Source: CAVXYG01 sp963706835
GTDB taxonomy: Bacteria > Actinomycetota > Actinomycetes > S36-B12 > GCA-2699445
Direction: 5' to 3'
Assembly (NCBI GenBank): GCA_963706835.1
Contig: CAVPOB010000040.1
Location: forward strand, 248,001-312,000
DNA length: 64,000 bases
A program made the position numbers and the translations under genes. The notes below the pieces were generated by a model. The model saw only the letters and a list, made by a program, of their open reading frames with translations, did no database searches and had not been told where the DNA came from. Below are positions 45,679 through 55,571 of this stretch, in pieces (position 1 is the stretch's first letter; each line of letters begins with the position of its first letter).

Positions 45679-46636
45679 ATCGGGAGTGTGGCGGCTACGA
45701 CGCGTGCGGGTGGAGTGAGCTGGACGTCTGGGGTTTGGGTCGCGTCCCGGTTTTCTGGCGGGTCCAGTGGCGTGGACGGTCCCGGCCCCCTGCGCCGGGG
45801 GACGCCTGCACCCGGTTCGGGGGTCTGCACCCGCTGCGGGGGCGGAACCAGCCGGATCGGGGCCAGGTCTGCACCCGGTTCGGGGGTTTGCACCCGCCGC
45901 GGGGGCGGAACCAGCCGGATCGGGGCTCACAGCCACCGCACCGGGTGCAAACCCCCACGCCGGGTGCACAGTTGCCGCCCCTGAGTCGCTTCCAGCCCCC
46001 GCAACGGGTGCAAACCCCCGCAACGGGTGCACCTTGGCTCCACGGGGGGTGCCCTCAAGCCCCGCCTGGGCGCAAACCCCGCAACCGGTGCACAGTCTGG
46101 GGTTGACCCCGTGGTCGCGTCCCGGTTTTCTGGCGGGTCCAGTGGCGTGGACGGTCCCGGCCCCCTGCGCCGGGGGACGCCTGCACCCGGTTCGGGGTCT
46201 GCACCCGCTGCGGGGGCGGAACCAGCCGGATCGGGGCCAGGTCTGCACCCGGTTCGGGGGTCTGCACCCGCTGCGGGGGCGGAACCAGCCGGATCGAGGC
46301 TCACAGCCACCGCACCGGGTGCAAACCCCCACGCCGGGTGCACAGTTGCCGCCCCTGAGTCGCTTCCAGCCCCCGCAACGGGTGCAAACCCCCGCAACGG
46401 GTGCACCTTGGCTCCACGGGGGGTGCGTCAAGCCCCGCCCTGGGCGCAAACCCCGCAACCGGTGCACAGTCGCGCCACCGGGGGGTGTCCGCAACTCAAC
46501 TCTCAGCTCCGCACCGGGCGACGACACCCGCAGGAACCGCGGTTCCGTCCCCGCCGGATGACCCGCGAAACCCCCGTCCCCGCGCAAGCCGCCCACCCGC
46601 GGCCACCGGCCAAGCAGTACGCGCTGGATTGCGACA
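45679..46636. repeat. 63-bp repeat element 4 (inverted orientation, internally duplicated)
   Basis: Same family, opposite orientation to elements 1-3. The end motif GGCAATCGGGAGTGTGG (about 45687-45703) lies on the left and the other end AAGCAGTAC-GCGCTGGATTGCGACA (46612-46636) on the right, the reverse complement of the left end of element 3. The array proper runs from about 45807 to 46470. A block of 375 bp beginning CGCGTCCCGGTTTTCTGG at 45741 is repeated at 46116 with few changes. The right arm holds the 14-base palindrome GGAACCGCGGTTCC (46533-46546). Between divergent genes. Confidence 0.85.
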
Positions 46637-46656
46637 AGCCGGAATAAGGTGGGGGC

Positions 46657-47145
46657 GTGCAGTCGGCCCACCTGCCGCGCCGCGAGCGATCCGCGGTCCG
46701 GGCGATCCTGCTCGATCCGGCGCAGCGGGTGCTCCTGCTGCGCGGCCGGGATCCGGCGGCGCCACAGTCTGCCGCGTGGTGGTTCACCCCAGGCGGTGGC
46801 CGGCATGCCGCCGAGGACCCCGGCACCGCGCTGCGGCGGGAGTGCTGGGAGGAGCTCGGCTTCGTGCCGGACCGCTTCATCGGGCCGCTGGCGCACCGTC
46901 GGTACGAGTTCCCGTTCGACGATCACTGGCTGGTTCAGCAGACCGAGTACTACGCCGCTGCGGTCCCCGCCTTCCGGCCGACGCCGCAGGCGCTGTCCGA
47001 GCTGGAGCAGCGGGTGCTGCTGGGGTGGCGCTGGTGGCCGAGGTCCCTGCTCGACCGCAGCGCCGAGACGATCTACCCCACGGACTTGGCGGACCTGATC
47101 GCGGCGGCGATCGCCGAGCCGTCGTGGCCGCCCGCTACAGCGTGA
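46657..47145 (+). CDS. Nudix hydrolase
   Basis: 162-residue hydrolase of nucleoside-diphosphate-linked compounds. The Nudix box is GGRHAAEDPGTALRRECWEE followed by LG, with the metal-binding REx2EE intact. N-terminal AVRAILLDPAQRVLLLRGRD is the usual first strand pair. Substrate unknown. GTG start 46657. The last 11 bases overlap the convergent DsrE-like gene. Confidence 0.92.
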   Translation: MQSAHLPRRERSAVRAILLDPAQRVLLLRGRDPAAPQSAAWWFTPGGGRHAAEDPGTALRRECWEELGFVPDRFIGPLAHRRYEFPFDDHWLVQQTEYYAAAVPAFRPTPQALSELEQRVLLGWRWWPRSLLDRSAETIYPTDLADLIAAAIAEPSWPPATA

Positions 47146-47489
47146 TGACCGTCGCCCGCGCCAGGGTGAAACGGATCATCGCATCCCGGGCCGGTTCCAG
47201 CGTGATGCCGCGGGCCAGCAGCGCATCGACGGCACCGAGCTTGCGCGCGAAGTTGCCGCAGGCCGATACCGGGATCGCCGCGCTGCACCAGGGCATCGAT
47301 GCCGGCGTTGAACGTGCGGCGCTCCGGGTCGCTCAACGCCCGCTGCGCGCCTGCGAAGACGAAGACCTCCAGCCGCACACCGCGCTCCTCGGCCACGTCG
47401 GCGATCCGCCCGGCCACGGTGACTGCCCCGATCAGCGCGTCGCTGTCCGGCGATACGACATGCAGCACGGTGGTTCGCGAACTGGTCAC
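47135..47489 (-). CDS. DsrE-like sulfur-relay family protein (one indel)
   Basis: About 118 residues after repair. N-terminus TTVLHVVSPDSDALIGAVTV and the later LEVFVFAGAQRALSD, then ALVQRGIPVSACGNFARKLG with the cysteine of the DsrE/F fold, ending RATVITL. An extra G near 47276 breaks the frame before IPVSACGN. DsrE-like proteins carry persulfide or act in sulfur relay, but the role of this subgroup is not established. GTG start 47489, just after the HD gene on the same strand. Confidence 0.7.
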
Positions 47490-47496
47490 ACCGGCA

Positions 47497-48160
47497 TCAC
47501 CCGCCGATGGCCGACAGGTGCCGGTCGATGTCGGCGAGCAGTTGCGGCGGCACCCCCTGCGCCACCGCATCGCGCAGGGATCGGTAGTACCACCGCGTAC
47601 CGTCCGGAACCTCCGCTGCGCCGCTGCAGAGCGGTCTCCCCCGCTTCGGCGTACTCGGCGGCCGTCTCGCTGAGGTTGTGCAGCTTGTCGCAGGCGATGA
47701 CGAGGCAGGAGCCGGGATCAGCGACCGGTGACTGCGGATCGGCCAATCGCGCGATCGCGGCGACGTAGCGCTCCTTGCGCTGCCGCCACGGCGCCCGCTC
47801 GCGGCCGGACGGCGGCAGCTCGTCGGAGCAGCGGTCCACGATCTCGGCGACCCGCTCCCCGAACAGCGCGCCGATCTCCAGCAGTGCCTGCTGACCGCCG
47901 GCGTCCTCGGCGACATCGTGCAGCAGTGCGGCGATGGCGAGATCCTCCGGCAGATCCTGGCGGTGCTGCCCTTGCGGATCCACGTGCCGCCAGACCAGGA
48001 TCGACACGGCGACGGGGTGGGCGATGTAGGGGGTGCGCCACTGGTCCTTGCGTTCTTGGGCGGCGTGCTGCAGCGCGGCGAAGGCCATCGCCATGGGATA
48101 GCGCTCGCTGTATCGGGCGCCATCGGGCAGTTGCAGACGATCCGGGAAGCCATCGCTCAC
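47497..48160 (-). CDS. HD domain phosphohydrolase, RelA/SpoT-hydrolase-like (one indel)
   Basis: About 220 residues. Metal ligands in PYIAHPVAVSILVWRH, LLHDVAEDAGGQ (HD) and the later CDKLHNLSETAAEY (D) match the small HD hydrolases related to the ppGpp-hydrolase half of RelA/SpoT. No synthetase domain. An extra base near 47622 shifts the frame before AAEVPDGTRWYYRSL; the protein ends DIDRHLSAIGG. Substrate could be a magic-spot nucleotide or another phosphoester; unproven. Confidence 0.85.
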
Positions 48161-48199
48161 ACCGGAAACCGTAACCCGCGGCCGATGGGTCCGTTGGCC

Positions 48200-48998
48200 C
48201 TACTCCGGGATGAAGCCCTGGTCGAGGTTCCACGGCTGGATGGGGCTGTTCTGGAGGATCCAGGCTTCCAGCTCGCGCATCCCGCCGGTGATGACCAGCA
48301 CGCCGATGAGGACGAACACCGCGCCCAGACCGCGGCGGAACCAGCCGTGGGGGTCGGCGGCCCAGCGCGCCCCGGCGACGGCCCGCTGGCCCGAGCAGCG
48401 CGATCACCAGCAGCGTTCCGGACAGGCCGATGACGTAGGCGATGAGCAGCAGCAGTCCGTAGCCGAAATCGGCCGGCAGCACGGTCACGATGACGTAGCC
48501 GTACAGCGGGCTGCAGGAGGTGAAGACCGGCCCAAGAGCAGCTCCGGTCAGGACTTGGCCGCTCACCCCCTCGCGACTGCGGGCCGCGTTCAGGCCAGCG
48601 GCGGAGCGGGACTGCAGCTGCAGCGCCATCGCGATGCGCTCCCACAGCCCCGGGAACAGCGCGACCAGGCCCAGGCCGATCAGCAGCCCGCCAGAGACCC
48701 ACTGCCAGACCTCCGGCGGGATCCCGATGAGCGCGGTCGTGGCCTTCAGCGCCAGCGTGAACACCAGGATGGACACGCCGAGCGATCCGGTGATGATCAG
48801 CGCGCGCCGCCGTCCGGCCGCGCGAACCCGGGTCGCTGTTGCCGTCCCGCCGCCTCCTGGGCCGCCGCCCGGGCCCGTCGGCGCCGCGCCGGCCGGGCCG
48901 GCGACCGAACTGCCGACGATCACCGGCAGCAGCGGCAGCACGCACGGCGCCAACGTGGTCAGGATGCCGGCGACGAACGCTCCGAGCAGTGCGAGCAT
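48200..48998 (-). CDS. CcdA-type thiol-disulfide membrane protein (one indel)
   Basis: Polytopic protein (about six helices) of the CcdA/DsbD-beta family that moves electrons across the membrane to extracytoplasmic thioredoxin-like proteins. The redox cysteines are in LAPCVLPLLPVIVGSS and in FTSCSPLYGYVIVT. Near 48390 an extra C breaks the frame (LLGQRAVAGARWAAD expected), and it ends QPWNLDQGFIPE. A Gly/Pro/Ala linker of about 30 residues separates helices 1 and 2. It lies eight bases behind the thioredoxin-like lipoprotein gene, its likely redox partner. Confidence 0.88.
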
Positions 48999-49005
48999 GG
49001 GTGCC

Positions 49006-49513
49006 TCAGACGACCTGGTCGGCGACCTGGTCGACCGTGTTGGAGCCGGTCCACTTGGTCACCTCGTTGCCGGCCTGGTCCACCTGGACGAAGGTGTGCT
49101 GGACGGTCACGCCGTACTGCTGGCGCAGCTGCGGTGTTGTCGTCGAAGTCCACGCTGACCACCGTCAGACCGGCCGGGAAGGCCTCCTGGCTGAAGTTGG
49201 CGTCGGCGACCGGCACGTCGGGCACCAGTCGGCGTTGAAGAACAGCACCACGTCCGCCCCGGCGTACTGCCCGGGGTCGTTGCTGTAGTCGCTATAGGTG
49301 ACGTATCCGCCCGCCGCTTCGGCCGCAGACGGTTCAGCGTCGGCGGGCGTCGCCACCGCAGACGCCTCCGGCTCGGTGGCCGGGGTCGGGTGGCGGACTG
49401 CTCCGCCTGCGCTGCCGGCGTCGCGTCGGCTCCTCGGCGCCGGCGCATCCGGCGAGCGCGAGCACTGCCACCAGCCCGGCCGCAGTCGCAGCCGTCAATC
49501 GGAGTCGTTGCAC
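49006..49513 (-). CDS. Thioredoxin-like lipoprotein (about four indels)
   Basis: Secreted lipoprotein with a lipobox VLALAGCAG after a 20-residue hydrophobic signal (GTG start 49513). An Ala/Thr/Pro-rich linker precedes GGYVTYSDYSNDPGQYAGAD, then the redox site in FFNADWCPTC and VTVQHTFVQVDQAGNEVTK, a thioredoxin fold with WCxxC. Frames shift near 49432, 49395, 49230 and 49134. It is cotranscribed with the CcdA-type protein, which probably keeps it reduced for cytochrome or sulfur chemistry outside the membrane. Confidence 0.85.
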
Positions 49514-49668
49514 GGCACGTCCTTCCTCGCAGGGATTCGTCTCACTGCTTCCATGAAACGTCGTGCGGCGCTGGCCGGCCAACTCACGGTGCTTACGATC
49601 CCCTTACCGGCCGGTGCGCGGCACCGCTCCCACTCCCCTCGACGAGGCCGCGGGGGCATCCTGGGAGC

Positions 49669-50370
49669 GTGGCCGCTTCCGTCCTCGTCGTCGACGACGA
49701 CCCGACCGTGACCGAAGTCGTGGCTGCGTACCTGGCACAGGCCGGCTTCTCGCCGCTCGTCGCGGCCGACGGGACCGGCGCCCTGGAGCTGGACACCGCG
49801 CACAACCCGGACCTCATCGTGCTGGACCTCATGATGCCCGGCATCGACGGGCTGGAGGTCTGCCGGCAGGTTCGCCTGCGCCGGCCGCGGGTGCCGATCG
49901 TCATGGTCACGGCGCGTGGTGAGGAGGACGACCGGATCGCCGGGCTGGAGGCCGGGGCCGACGACTACCTGGTCAAGCCGTTCAGCCCGCGGGAACTCGT
50001 GCTGCGCGTGCAATCGGTGCTGCGCCGCGCCACCGGGTCGGACGAACCGCCGCAGGACGCGCAGCCGGAACTGCTCATCGACGGCACTCTGGTCGTGCGG
50101 CCGCGGGCACGGACCGCCGAGCTGGACGGAGCCGAGGTCGTGCTGACGACCAGGGAGTACGAACTGTTGGTCCACTTCCTCACCCACCCCGGCGTGGCCT
50201 TCAGCCGCGAACAGCTGCTGTCGCAGGTATGGGGCTGGGACTTCGGCGACCAGTCCACGGTGACGGTCCATGTCCGCAGATTGCGCGAGAAGATCGAAGC
50301 GGACCCGGCCCAACCGCACCGGATCGCGACCGTGTGGGGCGTGGGCTACCGCTGGGACGGCCAGTCATGA
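49669..50370 (+). CDS. OmpR/PhoB-family response regulator
   Basis: 233 residues. Receiver domain with SVLVVDDDPTVTEVVAAYL, phosphoacceptor Asp in LIVLDLMMPGIDG and the lysine of DDYLVKPFSPREL. The C-terminal winged-helix domain carries LTTREYELLVHFLTHPG and TVTVHVRRLREKIE. Start GTG 49669 behind GGGAGC. Its stop overlaps the kinase start (ATGA). Stimulus unknown; it diverges from the thioredoxin lipoprotein, which might be a target. Confidence 0.95.
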   Translation: MAASVLVVDDDPTVTEVVAAYLAQAGFSPLVAADGTGALELDTAHNPDLIVLDLMMPGIDGLEVCRQVRLRRPRVPIVMVTARGEEDDRIAGLEAGADDYLVKPFSPRELVLRVQSVLRRATGSDEPPQDAQPELLIDGTLVVRPRARTAELDGAEVVLTTREYELLVHFLTHPGVAFSREQLLSQVWGWDFGDQSTVTVHVRRLREKIEADPAQPHRIATVWGVGYRWDGQS

Positions 50371-51479
50371 CCGGGCTCGCCACGCTGCCGGCCATGGCCC
50401 TGCACGCCATGTCGGAGCAGACCAGGACCGGGATCGGAGCGGTCGGGCTCGCCGCCGGTCTGGCGTTCCTGGTCGGCTTGTTCAGCGTCGTCCTCGTGCA
50501 GCGCATCGCCCGCCGCAACCGGGTCGCGGCCAGTTGGCTGGCACCGATCTTCCTCGTGGCGACGGTGGGAGCGGGCGTGCTGGTGAGTGCGCAAGCTATG
50601 GTGCTGGGCTCGCAAGAGGTCGCCATCATGGCCGCCGTCCTCGCCGTGACGGCAACGATCGCGGTGGTGTTCGGACTCACCCTGGCGCGGGAGGTGCGCC
50701 GCGCGGAGGAGCGGCACGCAGCCGCGGAGGCCCAGCGCCAGCGGGATGCCGAGGTCGAGGCGAAGCGGCGCGAGCTCTTCAGCTGGATGTCGCACGATCT
50801 GCGCACGCCGCTGGCGCGCATGAAGGTGATCACCGAGGCGCTCAGCGACGGAGTGGCGCCCGACCCCGCCCGGTACGCCCGGCAGCTCGGTCAGGAAGTC
50901 GATGCGCTGGCGCTGCTGGTCGATGACCTGTTCGCCCTGTCCCGCCTGACCGGTCCCCGCTCGGCCGTGCGTCGGCAGCGAATCGACTTGGCAGATGTTG
51001 CCTCCGATGCCTTGGCCAGTGCCGGCCCGTCGGCGCGCGCCGGCGACATCGCCCTGGTCGGCTCGGCGGATTCGACGGCGGTGATCGAAGTCGACCCCAC
51101 CGACCTGCATCGGGCCGTGCACAACTTGTTGGACAACGCCCTGCGCCACACCCCGCGCGGCGGGACGGTGCGACTCACCTGCACCCGAGAAGGCGGCTGG
51201 GCGGAGTTGGCAGTGGCGGACTCGTGCGGGGGTATTCCCGCAGCGGCGCTGCCGCACGTCTTCGAGCCGGGCTGGCGCGGGGACGTGGCCCGCAGCCCCG
51301 GCGAGCATGCCGGCTTCGGACTGGGCCTGGCGATCGTGCGCCTGGCGGTCCAGCAGCACGGCGGTACGGCATCGGTCCGCAATGAGGGCAACGGCTGCGT
51401 CTTCACGCTGCGACTGCCGATCGCGGCCGTCGATGAGGCTGCGCCGAGACCAACCCCGGCCCAGCGCGGCAACGCGTAG
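50367..51479 (+). CDS. Sensor histidine kinase
   Basis: 370 residues. Three hydrophobic N-terminal segments (residues about 22-45, 53-75 and 83-102) with almost no extracytoplasmic loop, so sensing is probably within the membrane. Then a helical linker, the phosphoacceptor box FSWMSHDLRTPLARMK, N box HNLLDNALRHTP, a D box with DSCGG and G2 GFGLGLAIVRL. It partners the preceding regulator, with a four-base overlap. Confidence 0.95.
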   Translation: MTGLATLPAMALHAMSEQTRTGIGAVGLAAGLAFLVGLFSVVLVQRIARRNRVAASWLAPIFLVATVGAGVLVSAQAMVLGSQEVAIMAAVLAVTATIAVVFGLTLAREVRRAEERHAAAEAQRQRDAEVEAKRRELFSWMSHDLRTPLARMKVITEALSDGVAPDPARYARQLGQEVDALALLVDDLFALSRLTGPRSAVRRQRIDLADVASDALASAGPSARAGDIALVGSADSTAVIEVDPTDLHRAVHNLLDNALRHTPRGGTVRLTCTREGGWAELAVADSCGGIPAAALPHVFEPGWRGDVARSPGEHAGFGLGLAIVRLAVQQHGGTASVRNEGNGCVFTLRLPIAAVDEAAPRPTPAQRGNA

Positions 51480-51527
51480 CCGCCGGTCGGACCAGGACGG
51501 CCGACCGGCGATGACGACGTGCTCGGG

Positions 51528-51959
51528 CTATTCCTGCTCGCGCAGTTCCTCAGCCGAGGCGGCGGCGGCCCGGCTAGCGGTCGCGGCCGCCTCCGCGGCG
51601 GTCTTGCTCGTGGCCCGCGCGACATCGTCGACGCGCTGCTCGGTGGCATCTGCCGCATTGGCAACGGCGACACCGACGTTGGCGGCTGCCCCCGAGACCC
51701 GTGAGGCTGCCCGTTCGGCGGGCAGTGCAGCAGCGGCGTCGGACACCTTCTGCGCGGCCGCGTCGGTCTTCGCAGCGGCCGACTGGGCGGCATGGCCGAC
51801 CCGATCTGCGGCCTTCTCCGCGGCCTCTGCGACCGCGGCGGCCCAGACGTTGGCGGTCGTGGAGACATCCTCCGGCGCGGTCGAGCCCCGGCGGCGCAGC
51901 AGCGCGACCCCGGCAACTGCGCCGGCAGAGGCTGCCATGATCAGCAGTGCTTTCTTCAT
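51528..51959 (-). CDS. Hypothetical alanine-rich anchored protein
   Basis: 143 residues. One hydrophobic segment at the very N-terminus (KKALLIMAASAGAVAGVALL) followed by RRR and a long Ala/Glu/Lys/Asp heptad-like region without other features, as in LEA-like or apolipoprotein-like helical proteins. Composition alone explains the helicity; no family assigned. Start ATG 51959. The 247-base stretch between it and the next gene holds only a small hairpin (CCTGCGG/CCGCAGG, 51977-51997). Confidence 0.55.
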   Translation of the reverse strand: MKKALLIMAASAGAVAGVALLRRRGSTAPEDVSTTANVWAAAVAEAAEKAADRVGHAAQSAAAKTDAAAQKVSDAAAALPAERAASRVSGAAANVGVAVANAADATEQRVDDVARATSKTAAEAAATASRAAAASAEELREQE

Positions 51960-52206
51960 AGGTCACCTTCTTCGTCCTGCGGGGCCCGTCCGCAGGCCCC
52001 GACTGCTCCGGTCCTACCCACCAGCGCCGACTCTATCCCCGATTCGTCCAAGAGTTTCACGCGCATGCTCACCCGGGGCGAACCGGAGGCTCCGACAACG
52101 GGGCCGAGGGCAGCGCTGCCAGGAACGAAAATCGGAACGCGGCGGATCGATCGACCACCGCCCAACCGTGGCCGATCCATACTAGATTTCGCGCAGGAGG
52201 TGCGCG

Positions 52207-53629
52207 ATGCCAACCAAGATCGACAGTCGCATGGGCGTGTTCGACGCCGTCATGTGGGGGGTGGAGACCGATCCTCTCCTGCGCTCCGTGATCACACTGG
52301 TGATGTTCATGGAGAAGAAGCCCGACCGGAAGGTCGTCAAGGGGCGGATCGAGGAGATGACCTTGCGGGTGCCTGCGCTGCGGCGCCGGGTCGTCGGCAA
52401 CCCGGTCTCCCTCGTGCCCCCGCGCTGGGAGAACACCGATTTCGACCTCGACTACCACTTGCAGTTCCGGCGCGCTCCGGGCCGAGCGCGACGAGCAGGC
52501 GGTCCTCGGTGTTGCCGAGCATCTTGCGGAGCAGGACTTCGACCGGGCGCGACCGCTGTGGGAGTGCTTCGTCGTGGAGGGCATGGAGGACGGCCGCGCG
52601 GCCCTCATCATGAAGATCCACCACGCCATCACCGACGGCGTGGGCGGCATGGCGATGGCCGCGAGCCTGTTCGACCTCAGCGATGACCCCTCGGCCCGGC
52701 CGGAGGAGGAACTGCCGCCGGAGCCGGAGGACGAGGAGGACGCCGACATCATCGAGCGGCTGTCGCGAGGGCGCCGAGTGGCAGGGGCGCCGCCTGGCCG
52801 ACCAGGCCAAGTCGGTGGTGAGCAAGGGCACCGGACTGGTGAGCGGGGCCGTGTCGGACCCGGTGGGCACCGCGAAGGGCGGCGTCGATTTCACCACCTC
52901 GGCGGCCCGGCTGCTGGCGCCGGCGTCCAACCCGCTCAGTCCGGTGATGCGCGGCCGCTCGCTCGGCCTGCACTTCGCCATCCTGACCCTGCCCCTGGAC
53001 AACCTCAAGCGGGCGGGCAAGCGCAATGGCGGCACGTTCAACGACGCCTTCATGGCCCTGGTCTCCGGCGGGCTGGCCCGCTACCACGCGCGGCACGGTG
53101 TCTCGCTGGAGGATGCCCCGGTGGTCCGGGTGAACATGCCGGTGAACCTGCGGGCCAAGAGCGACGCGCCCGTCAGCGGCAACCGGTGGGTCCCGGCCCG
53201 CTTCCCGCTGCCGCTGGGGCCCAGCGATCCCGCCGAACGGATCCAGGCGCTGCACCCGCTGCTGAAGCAGGCACGCACCGAGCCGGCGCTGGAGATCAGC
53301 GAGCCGATCTTCCGCCTGCTCACCTCGCTGCCGCGCCCGGCGACGACCGCGCTGGCCGGCGGCATGATGAAGGGCACCGACGTGGCGGCCACCAACGTGC
53401 CTGGTCCCCCGATCCCGGTGTACTTCGCGGGCTCGAAGGTGCGAGGCGCTGGTCCCCTTCGCCCCCAAGGGCGGCGCCGCGCTGAACATCGCCGCTGATG
53501 ACGTACAACGGCGTGGCACAGCTGGGCATCAACATCGACACCGCCGCGGTGTACGACGCCGACGTGATGGTGGAGTGCCTCGCGGAGTCGGTGGCCGAGT
53601 TCGACGCACTCGGGGCCCCTGAGGAGTAG
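52207..53629 (+). CDS. Wax ester synthase/diacylglycerol acyltransferase (four indels)
   Basis: WS/DGAT-family O-acyltransferase, about 473 residues after repair, making wax esters or triacylglycerol storage lipid from acyl-CoA. Active-site motif in MKIHHAITDGVGGMAMAASL (HHxxxDG) is intact, and the C-terminal half has KRNGGTFNDAFMALVSGGL, RVNMPVNLR and ATNVPGPP. Extra Gs near 52480 and 52771 and further indels near 53442 and 53494 shift frames. Start ATG 52207 with AGGAGG upstream; stop 53627-53629. Storage-lipid synthesis fits the acyl-CoA genes near the left end. Confidence 0.92.
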
Positions 53630-53712
53630 GCGGCGGCGGCACGCAACCCCTGCCGCAGCGGCGGTCGATCACGGATCGGCCGCCGCTGCGGCGCGTCTCG
53701 GGTTGCATGGAG

Positions 53713-53732
53713 ATATACCCCTGGGGGTATAT
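53713..53732. promoter_or_regulatory. CsoR/CstR-type operator before the rhodanese operon
   Basis: Perfect palindrome with arms ATATACCCC and GGGGTATAT around a TG centre, 26 bases before the rhodanese ATG. The ATACCCC...GGGGTAT form is that of CsoR-family repressors, in particular persulfide-sensing CstR, which govern similar gene sets. The regulator gene is not in this window. Confidence 0.75.
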
Positions 53733-53758
53733 TGGGGGCACCGACGTTGGGAGCACGC

Positions 53759-54079
53759 ATGATCGAGCACGCCGCTGTGCCGGACCTCAAGGCCGCGCTG
53801 GACGAGGGCCGGGCCACCCTGATCGATGTCCGCGAATTCTTCGAGTTCCAGGCCGGCCACGTGCCCGGCGCGATCCACATGCCGATGCACACCATCCCGG
53901 TGCGCCTCGATGAGATCCCCAGCGGCGGCGACGTGTACGTCATCTGCGAGAGCGGCTCCCGCTCCTGGCAGGTCGCGGCGTTCCTGCAGCAGCGCGGCGT
54001 GCGCGTCATCAACGTCCACGGCGGCATGGGCAGCTGGCGGATGGCCGGCTTCCCGATGGAACAGGCGGTGACGGCATGA
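53759..54079 (+). CDS. Single-domain rhodanese
   Basis: 106 residues. Sulfurtransferase fold with IDVREFFEFQAGHVPGAI and the active-site cysteine loop VICESGSRSWQVA (CxxxxR). Ends GGMGSWRMAGFPMEQAV. It takes sulfane sulfur onto cysteine, moving persulfide to acceptors. ATG 53759 with GGGAGC upstream; the stop overlaps the next start by four bases. First gene of the persulfide operon. Confidence 0.95.
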   Translation: MIEHAAVPDLKAALDEGRATLIDVREFFEFQAGHVPGAIHMPMHTIPVRLDEIPSGGDVYVICESGSRSWQVAAFLQQRGVRVINVHGGMGSWRMAGFPMEQAVTA

Positions 54080-55563
54080 CCTCGACGACCCACCCCCACG
54101 CCGACGCGGTCACGCCCACGCGCTCACCCCGCGATCGAGATCATCGAGACCCCGAACCTGGGCGACCGGTCCTACGTCGTCCACCTCGACGGCTGGGCGG
54201 TCGTCATCGATCCGCAGCGCGACATCGACCGGGTCACCGAGGTCCTGGATCGCCACGGCCTGACGCGTCACGCACGTGCTCGAGACCCACATCCACAACG
54301 ACTACGTCACCGGCGGCCTGCAGCTGGCCCGCGATCTCGGGGCGACCTACGTCGTGCCCGCCGGGTACGAGCTGCGCTACGAGGCGCTGCAACTGCGCGA
54401 CGGGGACGCCTTCGCCTCCGGGCCGATGGCGTGGCGGGCGCTGCACACCCCCGGCCACACGCCGCAGCACCTGTCCTACGTCGTGGCGATCGAGGGCATC
54501 GACGCCGCCGCGTTCACCGGCGGATCACTGCTGTACGGCTCCGTGGGCCGGCCCGACCTCATCGGCCCGCACATGACCCAGGAGCTCGCGCACGCCCAGT
54601 GGCACTCGGTGCGCCGGCTGACCTCGGAGGTCGCCGGGCACGCCGGCGGTCTTCCCGACGCACGGCTTCGGCTCCTTCTGCTCGCGCCACGGCCACCTCC
54701 GGACTGGCCTCCACGATCGCCGAGCAGGCGATGTGGAACCCGGCGTCGCTGCTGCCGGAGGAGGAGTTCGTCGCCGAGCTGATCGCCGGACTGGACGCCT
54801 ACCCGGCCTACTACGCCCACATGGGCCCGGCCAACCAGGACGGCCCGGCCCCGATCGACCTGTCGCTGCCCGATCGGGCCGATCCGGACGAACTGCGCCG
54901 CCGCATCGATGCCGGCGAGTGGATCGTCGACCTGCGCAACCGCCGCGTCTTCGCCGCGGGCCACCTGCGCGGCGCCTTGTCCTTCGAGGGCGAGGGCAAC
55001 GCCGTGACCTACCTGGCCTGGCTGATCCCGTGGGGCACTCCGATCACCCTGCTCGCCAGCACGGAGCAGGAGATCACCGCGATGCAGCGCGAGCTGGTCC
55101 GCGTCGGGATCGACCGGCCCGCCGCCCACAACACGGGTTCTCCGCAGTCCTGGGCCCGCGACCGAGCACGACATCAGCTCCTACGACGTCGTCGGCTTCG
55201 GCGAGGTGGCCCACCAGCGCTCGCACGGCGCCCAGCTGCGTCCTGCTCGACGCCCGGCGGGGGCAGGAGTGGAGCGACGGCCACCTGGCCAACAGCCGCC
55301 ACATCCCGCTGCACGAACTGCCCGACCGGATCGGCGAGGTCGCCGCGTGGTCGCGGGCCGCCGAGCACGCCGGGGCGGACCCGCGGGTCTGGGTCTACTG
55401 CGGCAGCGGTTTCCGGGCGGCGGTGGCAGCATCGCTGCTGGACCGGGCAGGCATCCCCGTGGTGCACATCGACGACGACTTCGCGGCGGCCGGCCGCGCC
55501 GGACTGCCGGTGGAGTTCGACCATGGCGCCGAGCACCGTATCGGCGAGACGTACAGCGACTAG
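54076..55563 (+). CDS. Metallo-beta-lactamase persulfide dioxygenase fused to two rhodanese domains (several indels)
   Basis: ETHE1-like persulfide dioxygenase oxidising glutathione- or mycothiol-type persulfide to sulfite. The MBL domain (residues about 20-260) has ETHIHNDYVTGG, LHTPGHTPQHLSYV and the later VFPTH-type histidine. Two rhodanese domains follow: the first, with WIVDLRNRRVFAAGHLRGAL, lacks an evident cysteine; the second has VYCGSGFRAAVAA with the active cysteine. Six or so indels (near 54128, 54264, 54650, 54690, 55140, 55250) break it; the one at 54264 makes GACGCGTC. Start ATG 54076. Central enzyme of the operon. Confidence 0.9.
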
Positions 55564-55571
55564 GAGCACAG

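Noticed and set aside
44382..45893. Single frame covering ThrE_2 and extending into array 4
   Set aside because: Residues before the ATG at 44846 are antisense-like translations; ThrE_1 occupies that region in another frame with proper start and stop.
49390..49668. Longer response regulator starting near 49390
   Set aside because: The extra residues are not receiver-like and overlap the divergent thioredoxin gene; GTG 49669 has a good ribosome binding site.
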